Shown here piece after piece: positions 45,704-54,498 of a DNA stretch of 64,000 bases. The position numbers and the translations under genes are program-made. The stretch covers positions 1 through 64,000 of the forward strand of contig CAZUHQ010000003.1 in assembly GCA_964620605.1 (NCBI GenBank), written 5' to 3'. Numbering within the stretch: the first letter of the stretch is position 1; every line of letters begins with the position of its first letter. The notes under the pieces were generated by a model, which was not told the DNA's origin, ran no database searches, and worked only from the letters and a program-made list of their open reading frames with translations. Source of the DNA: Thalassotalea_E sp964620605 (GTDB taxonomy: Bacteria > Pseudomonadota > Gammaproteobacteria > Enterobacterales > Alteromonadaceae).

Positions 45704-46309
45704 CTATGCTAATGAAGACACCAGCAGTTGCGATGATTGAATATGTTGTTTAATAACGCTAGCGGCACTTTCGACATTATCTGCAACATTGTGCAGCGAC
45801 TCCTGATAGGCATTACCAGCCTGAGAAGCTTCAATCCGCGACAGGGCTGCTAAAATCACTGCGGTACGCAATTCTGAGCTTAACTCATCAAGTTCATCGA
45901 TAAGTTGCCTGATTTGCTTTTGAAACGCCTGCATCAAAGTATTTTGATGCTGCCTGGTTTTATTGAAATTGTTGTCCAAGCTGTTAAGGTTTGGAAAACC
46001 TTTAGCATTTTGATAAACCAGAGTAAATTTAGTAATAGCACCGTCGACGCGAAACTTTTCTACCGCAGTTTTACTTAAACTGGCAGCCAGTGAATTAATC
46101 GCTTTTGAAGATTTAATGGTTACTTCAGCCAGGCGATCGATAAAGTCCGTTAACGGCCGAAAGCCAGCGGCACCTTCACCAGCCCTTAATGCTACCGCCC
46201 GCGCATTGCTGGCAGTTAACGACAACTGTTGCGCCACTTTCGTTGCTTTATCCAATTTTGCAGCAATCACCGCCGCCGCAACAAAGTAATTATAGTGAGA
46301 TTCGCCCAT
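45704..46309 (-). CDS. Soluble MCP-like signalling-hairpin protein
   Basis: This 201-residue, all-helical protein has no membrane segment. Residues 33-65 (ASNARAVALRAGEGAAGFRP followed by LTDFIDRLAEVTIKSS) match the tip region of methyl-accepting chemotaxis proteins (N-A-x-x-x-A-x-R-A-G-E-x-x-x-G-F-x-x-L), the part that contacts CheA/CheW. The rest is coiled-coil-like. It is too short for a complete MCP and lacks a sensor domain, which the downstream ODP-like diiron protein may provide. It begins just upstream of that gene on the same strand and lies between the atp and glmU units. Confidence 0.7.
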   Translation of the reverse strand: MGESHYNYFVAAAVIAAKLDKATKVAQQLSLTASNARAVALRAGEGAAGFRPLTDFIDRLAEVTIKSSKAINSLAASLSKTAVEKFRVDGAITKFTLVYQNAKGFPNLNSLDNNFNKTRQHQNTLMQAFQKQIRQLIDELDELSSELRTAVILAALSRIEASQAGNAYQESLHNVADNVESAASVIKQHIQSSQLLVSSLA

Positions 46310-46393
46310 AGTCTATTATTGTTAAATTCCCTTAGCCAATAATAGTTTTAAAAATAAAAACTTGCCTAATTTTCCATGAAAATTAACAACAAA

Positions 46394-46425
46394 AAAGCGA
46401 CCGATACCTAAGTAAGGGTCGCTTT
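46394..46425 (-). terminator. Terminator of the atp operon
   Basis: AAAGCGACC and GGTCGCTTT arms enclose a 14-base loop, and on the minus strand TTTTTTGTTG follows, about 45 bases after the atpC stop. Confidence 0.8.
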
Positions 46426-46468
46426 AATTCAATCACTAAAACTTAGTGTTGTCTGATCAGCGCATCGG

Positions 46469-46891
46469 CTAGAGTTTCTTCTTCGCCGCTTGAATAACAC
46501 GTAATTTAGCAACAGCTCGTGCTAATTCTGCCGCAGCTTCTGCGTAGTTAACATCGTCACCATGAGCATTTAAATGCTCTTCAGCACGTTGTTTCGCTTC
46601 TTGCGCGGCTTGTTCATCTAAATCAGCACCACGTGTTGCGACATCCGCTAACACTGTGACTTGATTTGGCTGAACTTCAAGCATACCGCCAGAAATGTAG
46701 ATAACTTCTTCAGCTCCACCTTTCTTAACGATTCTCGCCATACCAGGTTTTAGCGAGGTCAGTAAAGGCGCGTGACCAGGCATAATACCTAATTCACCTT
46801 CACTACCTGTGATCTGTAATGATTCAATGGCACCAGAAAATAAGCTTTCTTCGGCACTTACTACATTCAGATTGACACTTGTATATGTCAT
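46469..46891 (-). CDS. atpC: ATP synthase epsilon subunit
   Basis: This 140-residue subunit of the F1 central stalk has an N-terminal beta-sandwich (about 1-85; LNVVSAEESLFSG and GELGIMPGHAPLLT, YISGGMLEVQPNQVTVLADVA in part) and a C-terminal helical hairpin rich in Ala, Glu and Arg that can inhibit ATP hydrolysis. It is the last gene of the atp operon, 46 bases after atpD, with a terminator downstream. Confidence 0.97.
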   Translation of the reverse strand: MTYTSVNLNVVSAEESLFSGAIESLQITGSEGELGIMPGHAPLLTSLKPGMARIVKKGGAEEVIYISGGMLEVQPNQVTVLADVATRGADLDEQAAQEAKQRAEEHLNAHGDDVNYAEAAAELARAVAKLRVIQAAKKKL

Positions 46892-46937
46892 ATGACCTCC
46901 AAATAGGCGACCAAACTAAGTCAGTCGCCAGCCTGCA

Positions 46938-48323
46938 TTACATGTTTTTAGCTTTTTCAGTTGCTTCTTCAATAGAACCAACCATGTAGAAAGCTTGCTC
47001 TGGCATATCATCATAGTCACCAGCAAGAATACCTTTAAAGCCAGCAATTGTGTCTTTAAGTGATACATACTTACCTGGAGAACCAGTGAATACCTCAGCA
47101 ACGAAGAACGGTTGAGATAAGAAACGCTGGATCTTACGAGCACGGTCAACAGTTTGCTTATCTTCTTCAGAAAGCTCGTCCATACCTAAGATTGCGATGA
47201 TATCTTTAAGTTCTTTATAGCGTTGTAATGTTGTTTGCACACCACGAGCCGTTTCATAATGCTCAGTACCAACAACTAGTGGATCTAATTGACGTGATGA
47301 AGAGTCAAGTGGATCGATAGCTGGGTAGATACCTTGGGCAGCAATGTCACGACTAAGTACAACAGTTGCATCTAAGTGAGCAAAGGTTGTTGCAGGCGAT
47401 GGATCGGTTAAATCATCCGCTGGTACGTATACCGCTTGGATTGAAGTGATTGAACCTTTCTTCGTTGAGGTAATACGCTCTTGAAGCACACCCATTTCTT
47501 CAGCAAGAGTTGGTTGATAACCAACCGCTGAAGGCATACGACCTAGAAGTGCAGAAACCTCTGTACCAGCAAGTGTATAACGGTAAATGTTATCAACAAA
47601 GAAAAGTACGTCACGACCTTCGTCACGGAACTTCTCAGCCATTGTCAAACCGGTCATGGCAACACGAAGACGGTTTCCTGGAGGCTCATTCATTTGACCG
47701 TATACTAACGATACTTTATCAAGTACGTTTGAATCGTTCATTTCATGGTAGAAATCGTTACCCTCACGAGTACGCTCACCTACACCGGCAAATACTGAGT
47801 AGCCACTGTGCTCGATCGCGATGTTACGGATAAGTTCCATCATGTTAACGGTTTTACCAACACCAGCACCACCGAATAAACCAACTTTACCACCTTTAGC
47901 GAATGGACAGACTAAGTCGATTACTTTGATACCAGTTTCTAGCAATTCATTTGCAGAAGCTTGCTCAGCATAAGCTGGCGCTTCACGGTGAATTGACCAT
48001 CTTTCTTCTTCACCTATTGGGCCCGCTTCATCAATCGGCTCACCCAATACGTTCATAATACGACCCAAAGTTGCAGTACCTACTGGAACTTGGATGTTAT
48101 TACCTGTGTTTTCTACGTTCAGACCACGACGCAAACCGTCAGATGAACCCATAGCGATCGCACGTACTACGCCACCGCCTAGTTGCTGTTGTACTTCAAG
48201 TACTAAGCCTGAAAGGTCACCTTCAGTTACATTTAATGCGTCATATACCTGAGGTACAGCATCTTGTGGGAATTCTACATCCACAACTGCGCCAATGATT
48301 TGGACGACTTTACCTGTACTCAT
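46938..48323 (-). CDS. atpD: ATP synthase beta subunit
   Basis: This 461-residue catalytic F1 subunit has the P-loop GGAGVGKT at 151-158, the catalytic GERTREGND, the Walker B LFFVDNIYR and the ALLGRMPSAVGYQPTL segment. It hydrolyses or makes ATP at the alpha/beta interface. Its sequence length is typical. It sits between atpG and atpC, as in other proteobacteria. Confidence 0.98.
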   Translation of the reverse strand: MSTGKVVQIIGAVVDVEFPQDAVPQVYDALNVTEGDLSGLVLEVQQQLGGGVVRAIAMGSSDGLRRGLNVENTGNNIQVPVGTATLGRIMNVLGEPIDEAGPIGEEERWSIHREAPAYAEQASANELLETGIKVIDLVCPFAKGGKVGLFGGAGVGKTVNMMELIRNIAIEHSGYSVFAGVGERTREGNDFYHEMNDSNVLDKVSLVYGQMNEPPGNRLRVAMTGLTMAEKFRDEGRDVLFFVDNIYRYTLAGTEVSALLGRMPSAVGYQPTLAEEMGVLQERITSTKKGSITSIQAVYVPADDLTDPSPATTFAHLDATVVLSRDIAAQGIYPAIDPLDSSSRQLDPLVVGTEHYETARGVQTTLQRYKELKDIIAILGMDELSEEDKQTVDRARKIQRFLSQPFFVAEVFTGSPGKYVSLKDTIAGFKGILAGDYDDMPEQAFYMVGSIEEATEKAKNM

Positions 48324-48365
48324 GTTTAATCCTCTATAATTGTGCTCTTTTACAAGAACATTTAC

Positions 48366-49226
48366 CTATACCGCTGCTGCACCTGCGCAAATTTCACTCA
48401 ATTCTTGCGTGATACTTGCTTGACGCGCTTTGTTATATACCAATTGTAAATCGTTAATTAAGTCACCTGCATTATCGGTTGCGGCTTTCATCGCAACCAT
48501 ACGAGCAGCTTGCTCACATGCGAGGTTTTCAACTACACCTTGGTATACTTGAGACTCTGTATAACGAACCAATAATTGATCAAGCAAAGCTTGTGCATCT
48601 GGCTCGTATAAGTAATCCCAACGATGTTGTATTGCGTCATCGTCTGACTTAGGTAAAGGTAAAAGTTGATCGATGGTCGGCTGTTGCGTCATTGTATTAA
48701 TAAACTTGTTATACACAATGAACAATCTATCAATGTCACCATTGTCATAGGCATTCAGCATCACCTTAACACTACCGATAAGGTCAGTAACTGAAGGGCT
48801 ATCACCCAACCCTGAAATTTGTGATGTTACATTTGAGCCCATGTTGTTGAAAAAAGCAGTCGCTTTTGAACCAACAACACCAAACTCAACTTCAGCACCT
48901 TCTGCTTGCCATTTACCAGCATCAGCAAGTACTTGCTTAAATAAATTAATATTCAAGCCACCACATAATCCACGGTCAGTAGAGACAACGATATAGCCTA
49001 CGCGCTTAACTTCACGCTCTTCCAAATAAGGATGGCGATATTCTAAGTTACCAAGCGCGATGTGACCGATCACATTTCGCATATTTTCAGCGTATGGACG
49101 AGAGGCAGCCATAGATTCTTGCGCTCTGCGCATCTTACTGGCTGCAACCATTTCCATCGCGCTGGTGATTTTCTGCGTATTTTGTACGCTTCCAATCTTC
49201 GATTTTATCTCTTTAGCGCCGGACAT
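48366..49226 (-). CDS. atpG: ATP synthase gamma subunit
   Basis: This 286-residue rotor-shaft subunit has the N-terminal coiled-coil helix (EIKSKIGSVQNTQKITSAMEMV), a central STDRGLCGGLN segment and the C-terminal helix (MKAATDNAGDLINDLQLVYNKARQ, in part) that inserts into the alpha3beta3 hexamer. Length matches E. coli (287). It starts 26 bases after the atpA stop. Confidence 0.97.
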   Translation of the reverse strand: MSGAKEIKSKIGSVQNTQKITSAMEMVAASKMRRAQESMAASRPYAENMRNVIGHIALGNLEYRHPYLEEREVKRVGYIVVSTDRGLCGGLNINLFKQVLADAGKWQAEGAEVEFGVVGSKATAFFNNMGSNVTSQISGLGDSPSVTDLIGSVKVMLNAYDNGDIDRLFIVYNKFINTMTQQPTIDQLLPLPKSDDDAIQHRWDYLYEPDAQALLDQLLVRYTESQVYQGVVENLACEQAARMVAMKAATDNAGDLINDLQLVYNKARQASITQELSEICAGAAAV

Positions 49227-49252
49227 GACTATTCTCTCCGAAAGTTAACTAA

Positions 49253-50794
49253 TTACCAAGTTTGCGTAGCTTTGAATGTTTCAATCGCTTTAGCTAAACC
49301 TGCTTCAATGTCTTTGTTGTAATCGCCACTTTCGTTGATTGTAGCCATCAATTCAGCACACTCATTATTTGCATAGCTAAGTAACGCCGCTTCAAAATCT
49401 ACTACTTTAGAGATTTCAATGTCAGTTAAATAGCCTTTTTCAGCGGCAAATAATGATACCGCAGTTTCAGCAATTGATAATGGGCTGTATTGTTTTTGCT
49501 TCATTAATTCTGTAACGCGTTGACCATGCTCTAATTGAGCACGAGTTGCGTCATCTAAGTCAGAAGCAAATTGCGCGAACGCTGCTAGCTCGGCGTATTG
49601 TGCCAATGCTAAACGGATACCACCACCAAGTTTCTTGATGATTTTCGTTTGCGCAGCACCACCAACACGAGAAACTGAAATACCAGCGTTAACCGCAGGA
49701 CGAATACCCGCGTTAAATAAGTTAGATTCTAAGAAAATCTGACCATCGGTAATTGAGATTACGTTAGTTGGTACGAATGCTGATACGTCACCCGCTTGCG
49801 TTTCAATGATTGGCAATGCAGTTAAAGAGCCAGTTTGACCTTTAACTTCGCCGTTAGTGAAACGTTCAACATATGCTTCATTTACACGAGCTGCACGCTC
49901 TAATAAACGTGAATGAAGATAGAAAACATCACCTGGGTATGCTTCACGGCCTGGTGGACGACGTAATAGCAATGAAATTTGACGATAAGCAACAGCTTGC
50001 TTTGACAAATCATCATAGACAATTAACGCATCTTCACCGCGGTCACGGAAGTATTCACCCATTGAACAACCAGAATATGGTGCCAAGTATTGTAATGCAG
50101 CAGCTTCAGAAGCAGACGCAACAACAACAATAGTATTTTCTAACGCGCCATGTTCTTCTAAAGAACGTACTACGTTAGCTACTGTAGAAGCTTTTTGGCC
50201 AACAGCAACATAAATACTCTTAATACCCGTGTTCTTTTGGTTAATGATTGCATCTAATGCGATCGCTGATTTACCAACTTGACGGTCACCAATGATAAGC
50301 TCACGCTGACCACGACCAATTGGGATCATTGAGTCAATTGATTTGATACCCGTTTGTACCGGTTCATCAACTGATTTACGATCGATAACACCTGGTGCTA
50401 CAACTTCTACAGGAGAGAAGCCATCGTTATCAATTGGGCCTTTGCCATCAATTGGTTCACCAAGCGTGTTTACAACGCGGCCTAATAAGCCACGACCTAC
50501 TGGTACTTCCAAAATACGGCCAGTACCTTTTACTTTTACGCCTTCAGCAAGATCCGCATATGGACCCATAACTACCGCACCTACCGAATCACGGTCAAGG
50601 TTTAACGCGATAGCGTAACGACTGCCAGGAAGTTCGATCATCTCACCTTGCATAACGTCTGCAAGACCGTGGATGCGAATGATACCGTCTGTTACAGAAA
50701 CGATAGTACCTTCGTTACGAGCTTCACTAACTACGTCAAACTTCTCAATTCTATTTTTGATCAGTTCGGCGATTTCAGTGGAATTCAGTTGCAT
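49253..50794 (-). CDS. atpA: ATP synthase alpha subunit
   Basis: This 513-residue regulatory nucleotide-binding F1 subunit has the P-loop GDRQVGKS at 169-176, ALIVYDDLSKQAVAYRQ, and the arginine-finger region NVISITDGQIFLE...GIRPAVNAGISVSRVG. It has the same length as the E. coli protein (513). It is followed by atpG and preceded by atpH with 13 bases between them. Confidence 0.98.
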   Translation of the reverse strand: MQLNSTEIAELIKNRIEKFDVVSEARNEGTIVSVTDGIIRIHGLADVMQGEMIELPGSRYAIALNLDRDSVGAVVMGPYADLAEGVKVKGTGRILEVPVGRGLLGRVVNTLGEPIDGKGPIDNDGFSPVEVVAPGVIDRKSVDEPVQTGIKSIDSMIPIGRGQRELIIGDRQVGKSAIALDAIINQKNTGIKSIYVAVGQKASTVANVVRSLEEHGALENTIVVVASASEAAALQYLAPYSGCSMGEYFRDRGEDALIVYDDLSKQAVAYRQISLLLRRPPGREAYPGDVFYLHSRLLERAARVNEAYVERFTNGEVKGQTGSLTALPIIETQAGDVSAFVPTNVISITDGQIFLESNLFNAGIRPAVNAGISVSRVGGAAQTKIIKKLGGGIRLALAQYAELAAFAQFASDLDDATRAQLEHGQRVTELMKQKQYSPLSIAETAVSLFAAEKGYLTDIEISKVVDFEAALLSYANNECAELMATINESGDYNKDIEAGLAKAIETFKATQTW

Positions 50795-50807
50795 GCTCTG
50801 TTCCCCG

Positions 50808-51341
50808 TTAAGATTGCATTGATGTTGCTAAGCGGTCCAATTTACCTCGTATTGAACCATCTATTACCATGTCACCGGCTTTAATTAATAAGCCTGACAC
50901 TACGTTTGCGTCTACAACACAATTGAGCTTTACTTTTCTAGCCAAACGCTTTTCAAGCGCGGCGCTAATTACTTTTGTTTGTGCTGCTTTTAATTTCACA
51001 GCAGATGTAACATCCACAGCAATTTCTTTCTCATATTCAGCTTTTAATTCGCTAAATTGATCTAGAACCTGTGGTAGCACCAACAAGCGATGATTTTCTG
51101 CCATTACCTTAATCAGGTTTTGGCCTTTGCTGTCGAGCTGTTCATCACAAACCTTTAAAAACAAGTCTGTGGCTTGCTCAACCGATGCACCACCTGAAAG
51201 GTAGTTAACAATGGTTTCGTTTTGAGAAACTTCGGCCGCAAACACTAACATTTCTTGCCAAGTATCTACCGCACCAGCTTCAACAGCAAAATCAAACGCT
51301 GCTTTAGCATAGGGACGAGCGACAGTTGTCAATTCAGACAT
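50808..51341 (-). CDS. atpH: ATP synthase delta subunit
   Basis: This 177-residue peripheral-stalk (OSCP-like) subunit has an N-terminal helical domain beginning TVARPYAKAAFDFA, the LIKVMAENHRLLVLPQVLDQF motif and the C-terminal DMVIDGSIRGKLDRLA signature. It links the F1 alpha subunits to the b dimer. It is spaced 13 bases from both atpF and atpA. Confidence 0.97.
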   Translation of the reverse strand: MSELTTVARPYAKAAFDFAVEAGAVDTWQEMLVFAAEVSQNETIVNYLSGGASVEQATDLFLKVCDEQLDSKGQNLIKVMAENHRLLVLPQVLDQFSELKAEYEKEIAVDVTSAVKLKAAQTKVISAALEKRLARKVKLNCVVDANVVSGLLIKAGDMVIDGSIRGKLDRLATSMQS

Positions 51342-51354
51342 AGCTCTTCCCCTC

Positions 51355-51825
51355 TTAAAGTTCAGCTACAAGTTTATCTAAGATGTCGCTGTGAGCAGCG
51401 GCATCGATTGAACGTTCGAGAATTTTCTCAGCACCGGCGACCGCAAGAACAGCCACTTGTTGGCGTAATTCTTCTTTCGCTTGGTTACGTTCAGTCTCAA
51501 TTTCTGCATGACCAGCAGCAATAATTTTTGCTTTTTCTGCTTGTGCTTTTTCTGCGGCTTCTTCAACAATTTGAGCTTCACGCTTTTTCGCAGCTTCAAC
51601 GATTTCCGCTGCTTGCGCTTTCGCTTCTTTTAGTTGTGCCGTTGCTTTTTCCTGAGCAAGCTCAAGATCTTTAGCAGCACGATCTGAAGCAGCTAACCCG
51701 TCAGCAATCGTTTTCTGGCGCGTTTCGATGGCAGCGATAATTGGCGGCCATACGTACTTCATGCAAAAAATAACGAATACGATAAATGCGACTAATTGAC
51801 CGATTAGAGTCATATTAATATTCAT
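51355..51825 (-). CDS. atpF: ATP synthase b subunit
   Basis: This 156-residue F0 subunit has one N-terminal membrane helix (about 5-27; TLIGQLVAFIVFVIFCMKYVWPP in part) followed by a long Ala/Glu/Lys-rich helix that dimerises as the peripheral stalk. Length equals E. coli b (156). It lies between atpE and atpH. Confidence 0.97.
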   Translation of the reverse strand: MNINMTLIGQLVAFIVFVIFCMKYVWPPIIAAIETRQKTIADGLAASDRAAKDLELAQEKATAQLKEAKAQAAEIVEAAKKREAQIVEEAAEKAQAEKAKIIAAGHAEIETERNQAKEELRQQVAVLAVAGAEKILERSIDAAAHSDILDKLVAEL

Positions 51826-51867
51826 TTTCGTACCTCCTATAAAAGTTCGTTAATTAACAACTGGTTC

Positions 51868-52092
51868 TTAGCCTAGACCAACAACGAACAATAGGTATAA
51901 ACCGATAGCAACACCGATCATCGCGATAGCATCGATAAGACCCGCTACGATGAACATTTTAACTTGAAGTTGAGGTGCTAATTCTGGTTGACGAGCAGCA
52001 GATTCTAGGAACTTACCACCTAATAAACCAAAACCAATAGCAGTACCTAAGGCACCTAAACCGATTAGTAGAGCAACTGCGATAGCAATCAT
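51868..52092 (-). CDS. atpE: ATP synthase c subunit (H+-type)
   Basis: This 74-residue hairpin of two membrane helices is joined by the polar loop GGKFLESAARQPEL. The ion-binding carboxylate is Asp54 in GLIDAIAMI. The Gln and Glu-Ser residues of Na+-type c rings are absent, so a proton-driven enzyme is expected. It forms the F0 rotor ring. Two stem-loops lie upstream between atpB and atpE. Confidence 0.97.
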   Translation of the reverse strand: MIAIAVALLIGLGALGTAIGFGLLGGKFLESAARQPELAPQLQVKMFIVAGLIDAIAMIGVAIGLYLLFVVGLG

Positions 52093-52159
52093 ATTTTTCT
52101 CCGATTATTTAAAGTAAAGTTTAAAAGTTAAAAAACTTGGGTTAAAAAACTAGTATTTT

Positions 52160-52195
52160 GGGCTTTGCCCTTGTCTCAAACTACTAGCTGAGACA
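52160..52195 (-). other. Tandem stem-loops in the atpB-atpE intergenic region
   Basis: On the minus-strand transcript, TGTCTCA / TGAGACA (7-bp stem, 10-base loop) is followed at once by GGGC-AAA-GCCC. No immediate T run follows. They lie just after the atpB stop and about 70 bases before atpE. They may mark mRNA processing or protect the atpE message, whose product is needed in about ten copies. Confidence 0.55.
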
Positions 52196-52197
52196 AA

Positions 52198-52983
52198 TTA
52201 ATGATCTTCGTGAGCCAAACTTAGATAAACTATGGTCAGCATCATGAAAATAAACGCTTGTAATGGGATAACCAGCAAGTGAAACGCTGCCCAAATAAAA
52301 TGTACAGGCAATTGGAATAATCCAATAGTCGCAATCAGTAAGAAAATCAATTCACCAGCATATAAGTTACCGAATAAACGTAACGCTAACGACAACGGAC
52401 GCGCCAGCATAGTGACTGTTTCAAGAATAAAGTTCACCGGATACAGTGACCAGTGGCCAAATGGCTGAGTAGTTAGTTCTTTGATAAAACCACCTAAACC
52501 TTTGACTTTAATTGAATAGTAAATCACTAAGAAGAACACTCCTAACGCAAGTGCAAAAGTGATATTAGGGTCAGTAGTCGGTACTGGCTTCATGTAAATA
52601 TGGCTAAGCTCCATACCTGTAGTCCAGTGAACCAAATGTGGTAATAAATCTACCGGCACCCAGTCCATGGCGTTCATTAGCAATACCCAAACAAAAATGG
52701 TTAAGGCTAACGGCGCAATCAACGGGTTATGGCCGTGGAAAGTGCTTTTGACACTGTCCTCAACGAAACCAACGATCATTTCTACTGCGCATTGCAATTT
52801 ACCGGGAACACCAGTAGTTGCTTTTTTAGCGACAGAACGGAAGATCATTAAAAAGAGAAAACCTAAGAATACTGCCCATCCCAAAGTATCTAAGTGAACG
52901 GCCCAAAAACCTTCACCGACAGTTAAATTGGCTAAATGGTGTCTAATATATTCTTGGCTGGTTAGTTCAGCACCTGATGACAT
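52198..52983 (-). CDS. atpB: ATP synthase a subunit
   Basis: This 261-residue polytopic F0 subunit forms the proton half-channels. It has the essential arginine in LSLALRLFGNLYAGE (about 210-215), a C-terminal pair of helices with the conserved Gln in LLVIPLQAFIFMMLTIVYLS (given in part) and about five membrane helices. It starts 17 bases after atpI, and the protein ends LAHEDH as in close relatives. Confidence 0.97.
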   Translation of the reverse strand: MSSGAELTSQEYIRHHLANLTVGEGFWAVHLDTLGWAVFLGFLFLMIFRSVAKKATTGVPGKLQCAVEMIVGFVEDSVKSTFHGHNPLIAPLALTIFVWVLLMNAMDWVPVDLLPHLVHWTTGMELSHIYMKPVPTTDPNITFALALGVFFLVIYYSIKVKGLGGFIKELTTQPFGHWSLYPVNFILETVTMLARPLSLALRLFGNLYAGELIFLLIATIGLFQLPVHFIWAAFHLLVIPLQAFIFMMLTIVYLSLAHEDH

Positions 52984-53000
52984 ATTAAAGTTCCTAAAGA

Positions 53001-53399
53001 TTAAAGTTTAAATTTTAATAAAATTGGTGTTAGCAATGGCATCACCACGACTAAACAAAAACCTGTAAAAAAGGGCAGAGGAAGGATCACTAAAAACTTA
53101 AAAGCTAGTGCAAATAAAAACGCCGTCAAACCCAATTTTAATTTCACACCACTAAAAAAAGATTCCATCACTTTTTTTGCGGCTCTCGCTCCACCATATT
53201 GAAATGCTTTATAGGCGAAGACAAGATTAGGGATTATCGCCACTGCCCCCCCAGCAAGTACTGAGTATGCGTGTGATAATCCCCACAATAAATATGTTAC
53301 TAGTGCACAAGTTATTACGGAAAACGTCATCAGTGCTAATTGTTGCACCGCATATTTTCGTCCGGTTTTTGTTAAGGCATTTTTTTGCCAAGCAATCAC
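53001..53399 (-). CDS. atpI: AtpI, ATP synthase assembly-associated membrane protein
   Basis: This 132-residue protein with four membrane helices (about 20-120) is of the AtpI/F0 subunit-i family and helps assemble the c ring or supply Mg2+. The GTG at 53399 is preferred: GGAGAG precedes it with proper spacing and the resulting length matches the family. An in-frame TTG at 53507 would lie upstream of the predicted operon promoter (-10 at 53477-53482), so it cannot be the start of that transcript. First gene of the atp operon. Confidence 0.85.
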   Translation of the reverse strand: MIAWQKNALTKTGRKYAVQQLALMTFSVITCALVTYLLWGLSHAYSVLAGGAVAIIPNLVFAYKAFQYGGARAAKKVMESFFSGVKLKLGLTAFLFALAFKFLVILPLPFFTGFCLVVVMPLLTPILLKFKL

Positions 53400-53476
53400 T
53401 TGACTCTCCAAACGAAAATCTTCGTAAAACTTATTGCTTTTTAAAGCGCAAAAGCTTACTTTAAAAAGTCGACGCA

Positions 53477-53504
53477 AGTATACTGAATTACGCCGTGAAT
53501 GCAA
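53477..53504 (-). promoter_or_regulatory. Putative sigma70 promoter of the atp operon
   Basis: On the minus strand TTGCAT (53499-53504) and TATACT (53477-53482) are separated by 16 bases, about 75 bases upstream of the atpI GTG. No other good candidate was seen between parB and atpI. Confidence 0.6.
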
Positions 53505-53509
53505 CAAAA

Positions 53510-53528
53510 GAGGGCAGTAGTTGCCCTC
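53510..53528 (-). terminator. Terminator after parB
   Basis: GAGGGCA-ACTAC-TGCCCTC on the minus strand is followed by TTTTG. It lies 48 bases after the parB stop and just before the atp promoter, separating the two operons. Confidence 0.75.
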
Positions 53529-53575
53529 AATATGTGCGAATAATTACAATTTATTAACTTGACTAATGAGATTGG

Positions 53576-54478
53576 TTAAAAAGAACCAAATCGCGCGACA
53601 ATTCCATCCAGCTCTTCAAGATTAGTATAAGAAATTACCAACTTACCTTTTCCTTTACTATTGTGAGAAATGCTCACTTGTGAACCAAGCTTTTCTGATA
53701 AGTTTTGTTCTAGAGATTGAGTATCCGGATCTTTGACTTTTTCTGCCTTAGGTTTAGCCGGCTCCTGAATTTTTTTAATCAGAGCTTCAGTTTCACGAAC
53801 CGTTAATTCTTTCGCAACTACCATTCTGGCCGCGGAGGTTTGCTCATCATTTTGCAGGGCAAGCAAAGCGCGGGCATGACCCATTTCAATATCGCCATGC
53901 TCAAGCAAGGTTTTGACTTCTTCATTTAAATTATTTAACCGGAGCAGGTTAGTCACCGTAGTACGGGATTTACCGACGGCATCCGCCACTTCCTGATGAG
54001 TGAGCTCAAACTCGGTTAACAGACGATCCAAAGCAATGGCTTCTTCCATAGCATTGAGATCTTCCCGTTGAATATTCTCAATCAGCGCCATGGCAACAGC
54101 GGCTTCATCAGGAACATCTTTGATTAAACAGGGAAGCAGATCGATTTCCGCCAATTGCGCTGCTCGCCAGCGACGTTCACCGGCAATAATTTCATAACTA
54201 TTTTTGCCAAGTGGGCGAACCACTATTGGCTGAATAATACCTTGTGATTTTATTGAGTTAGATAATTCGTCTAGTGCCTCTGCCGACATATCTTTTCGCG
54301 GCTGATATTTGCCAGGCTGTAATTGTTCGATCGGCAGTTTTTGCAATTCACTAGTATTAGGGTGCTCTGATCCCGCCTCTGTAGTAGCTTGACTATTATC
54401 ATCTGCTTGCTTGCGTGGTGCATTAGTTAGTAATGCATCTAATCCACGGCCAAGGCCTCTGCGTTTTGACGGACTCAT
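53576..54478 (-). CDS. parB: ParB, chromosome-partitioning CTPase/parS-binding protein
   Basis: This 300-residue protein has the ParB order: a basic N-terminus with the ParA-activating KRRGLGRGLDALL, the CTP-binding Box II GERRWRAAQLA and Box III ENIQREDLNAMEEA, the helix-turn-helix (HQEVADAVGKSRTTVTNLLR in part), and a C-terminal dimerisation domain. It clamps on parS near the origin and loads condensin. The parA gene ends 20 bases upstream. I found no perfect parS palindrome in the window. Confidence 0.96.
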   Translation of the reverse strand: MSPSKRRGLGRGLDALLTNAPRKQADDNSQATTEAGSEHPNTSELQKLPIEQLQPGKYQPRKDMSAEALDELSNSIKSQGIIQPIVVRPLGKNSYEIIAGERRWRAAQLAEIDLLPCLIKDVPDEAAVAMALIENIQREDLNAMEEAIALDRLLTEFELTHQEVADAVGKSRTTVTNLLRLNNLNEEVKTLLEHGDIEMGHARALLALQNDEQTSAARMVVAKELTVRETEALIKKIQEPAKPKAEKVKDPDTQSLEQNLSEKLGSQVSISHNSKGKGKLVISYTNLEELDGIVARFGSF

Positions 54479-54498
54479 AATTTTCCTTGCTAAATTGT

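Noticed and set aside
53400..53507. Upstream TTG start for atpI
   Set aside because: It lies upstream of the predicted promoter and gives a non-conserved 36-residue extension. The GTG at 53399 has GGAGAG before it.
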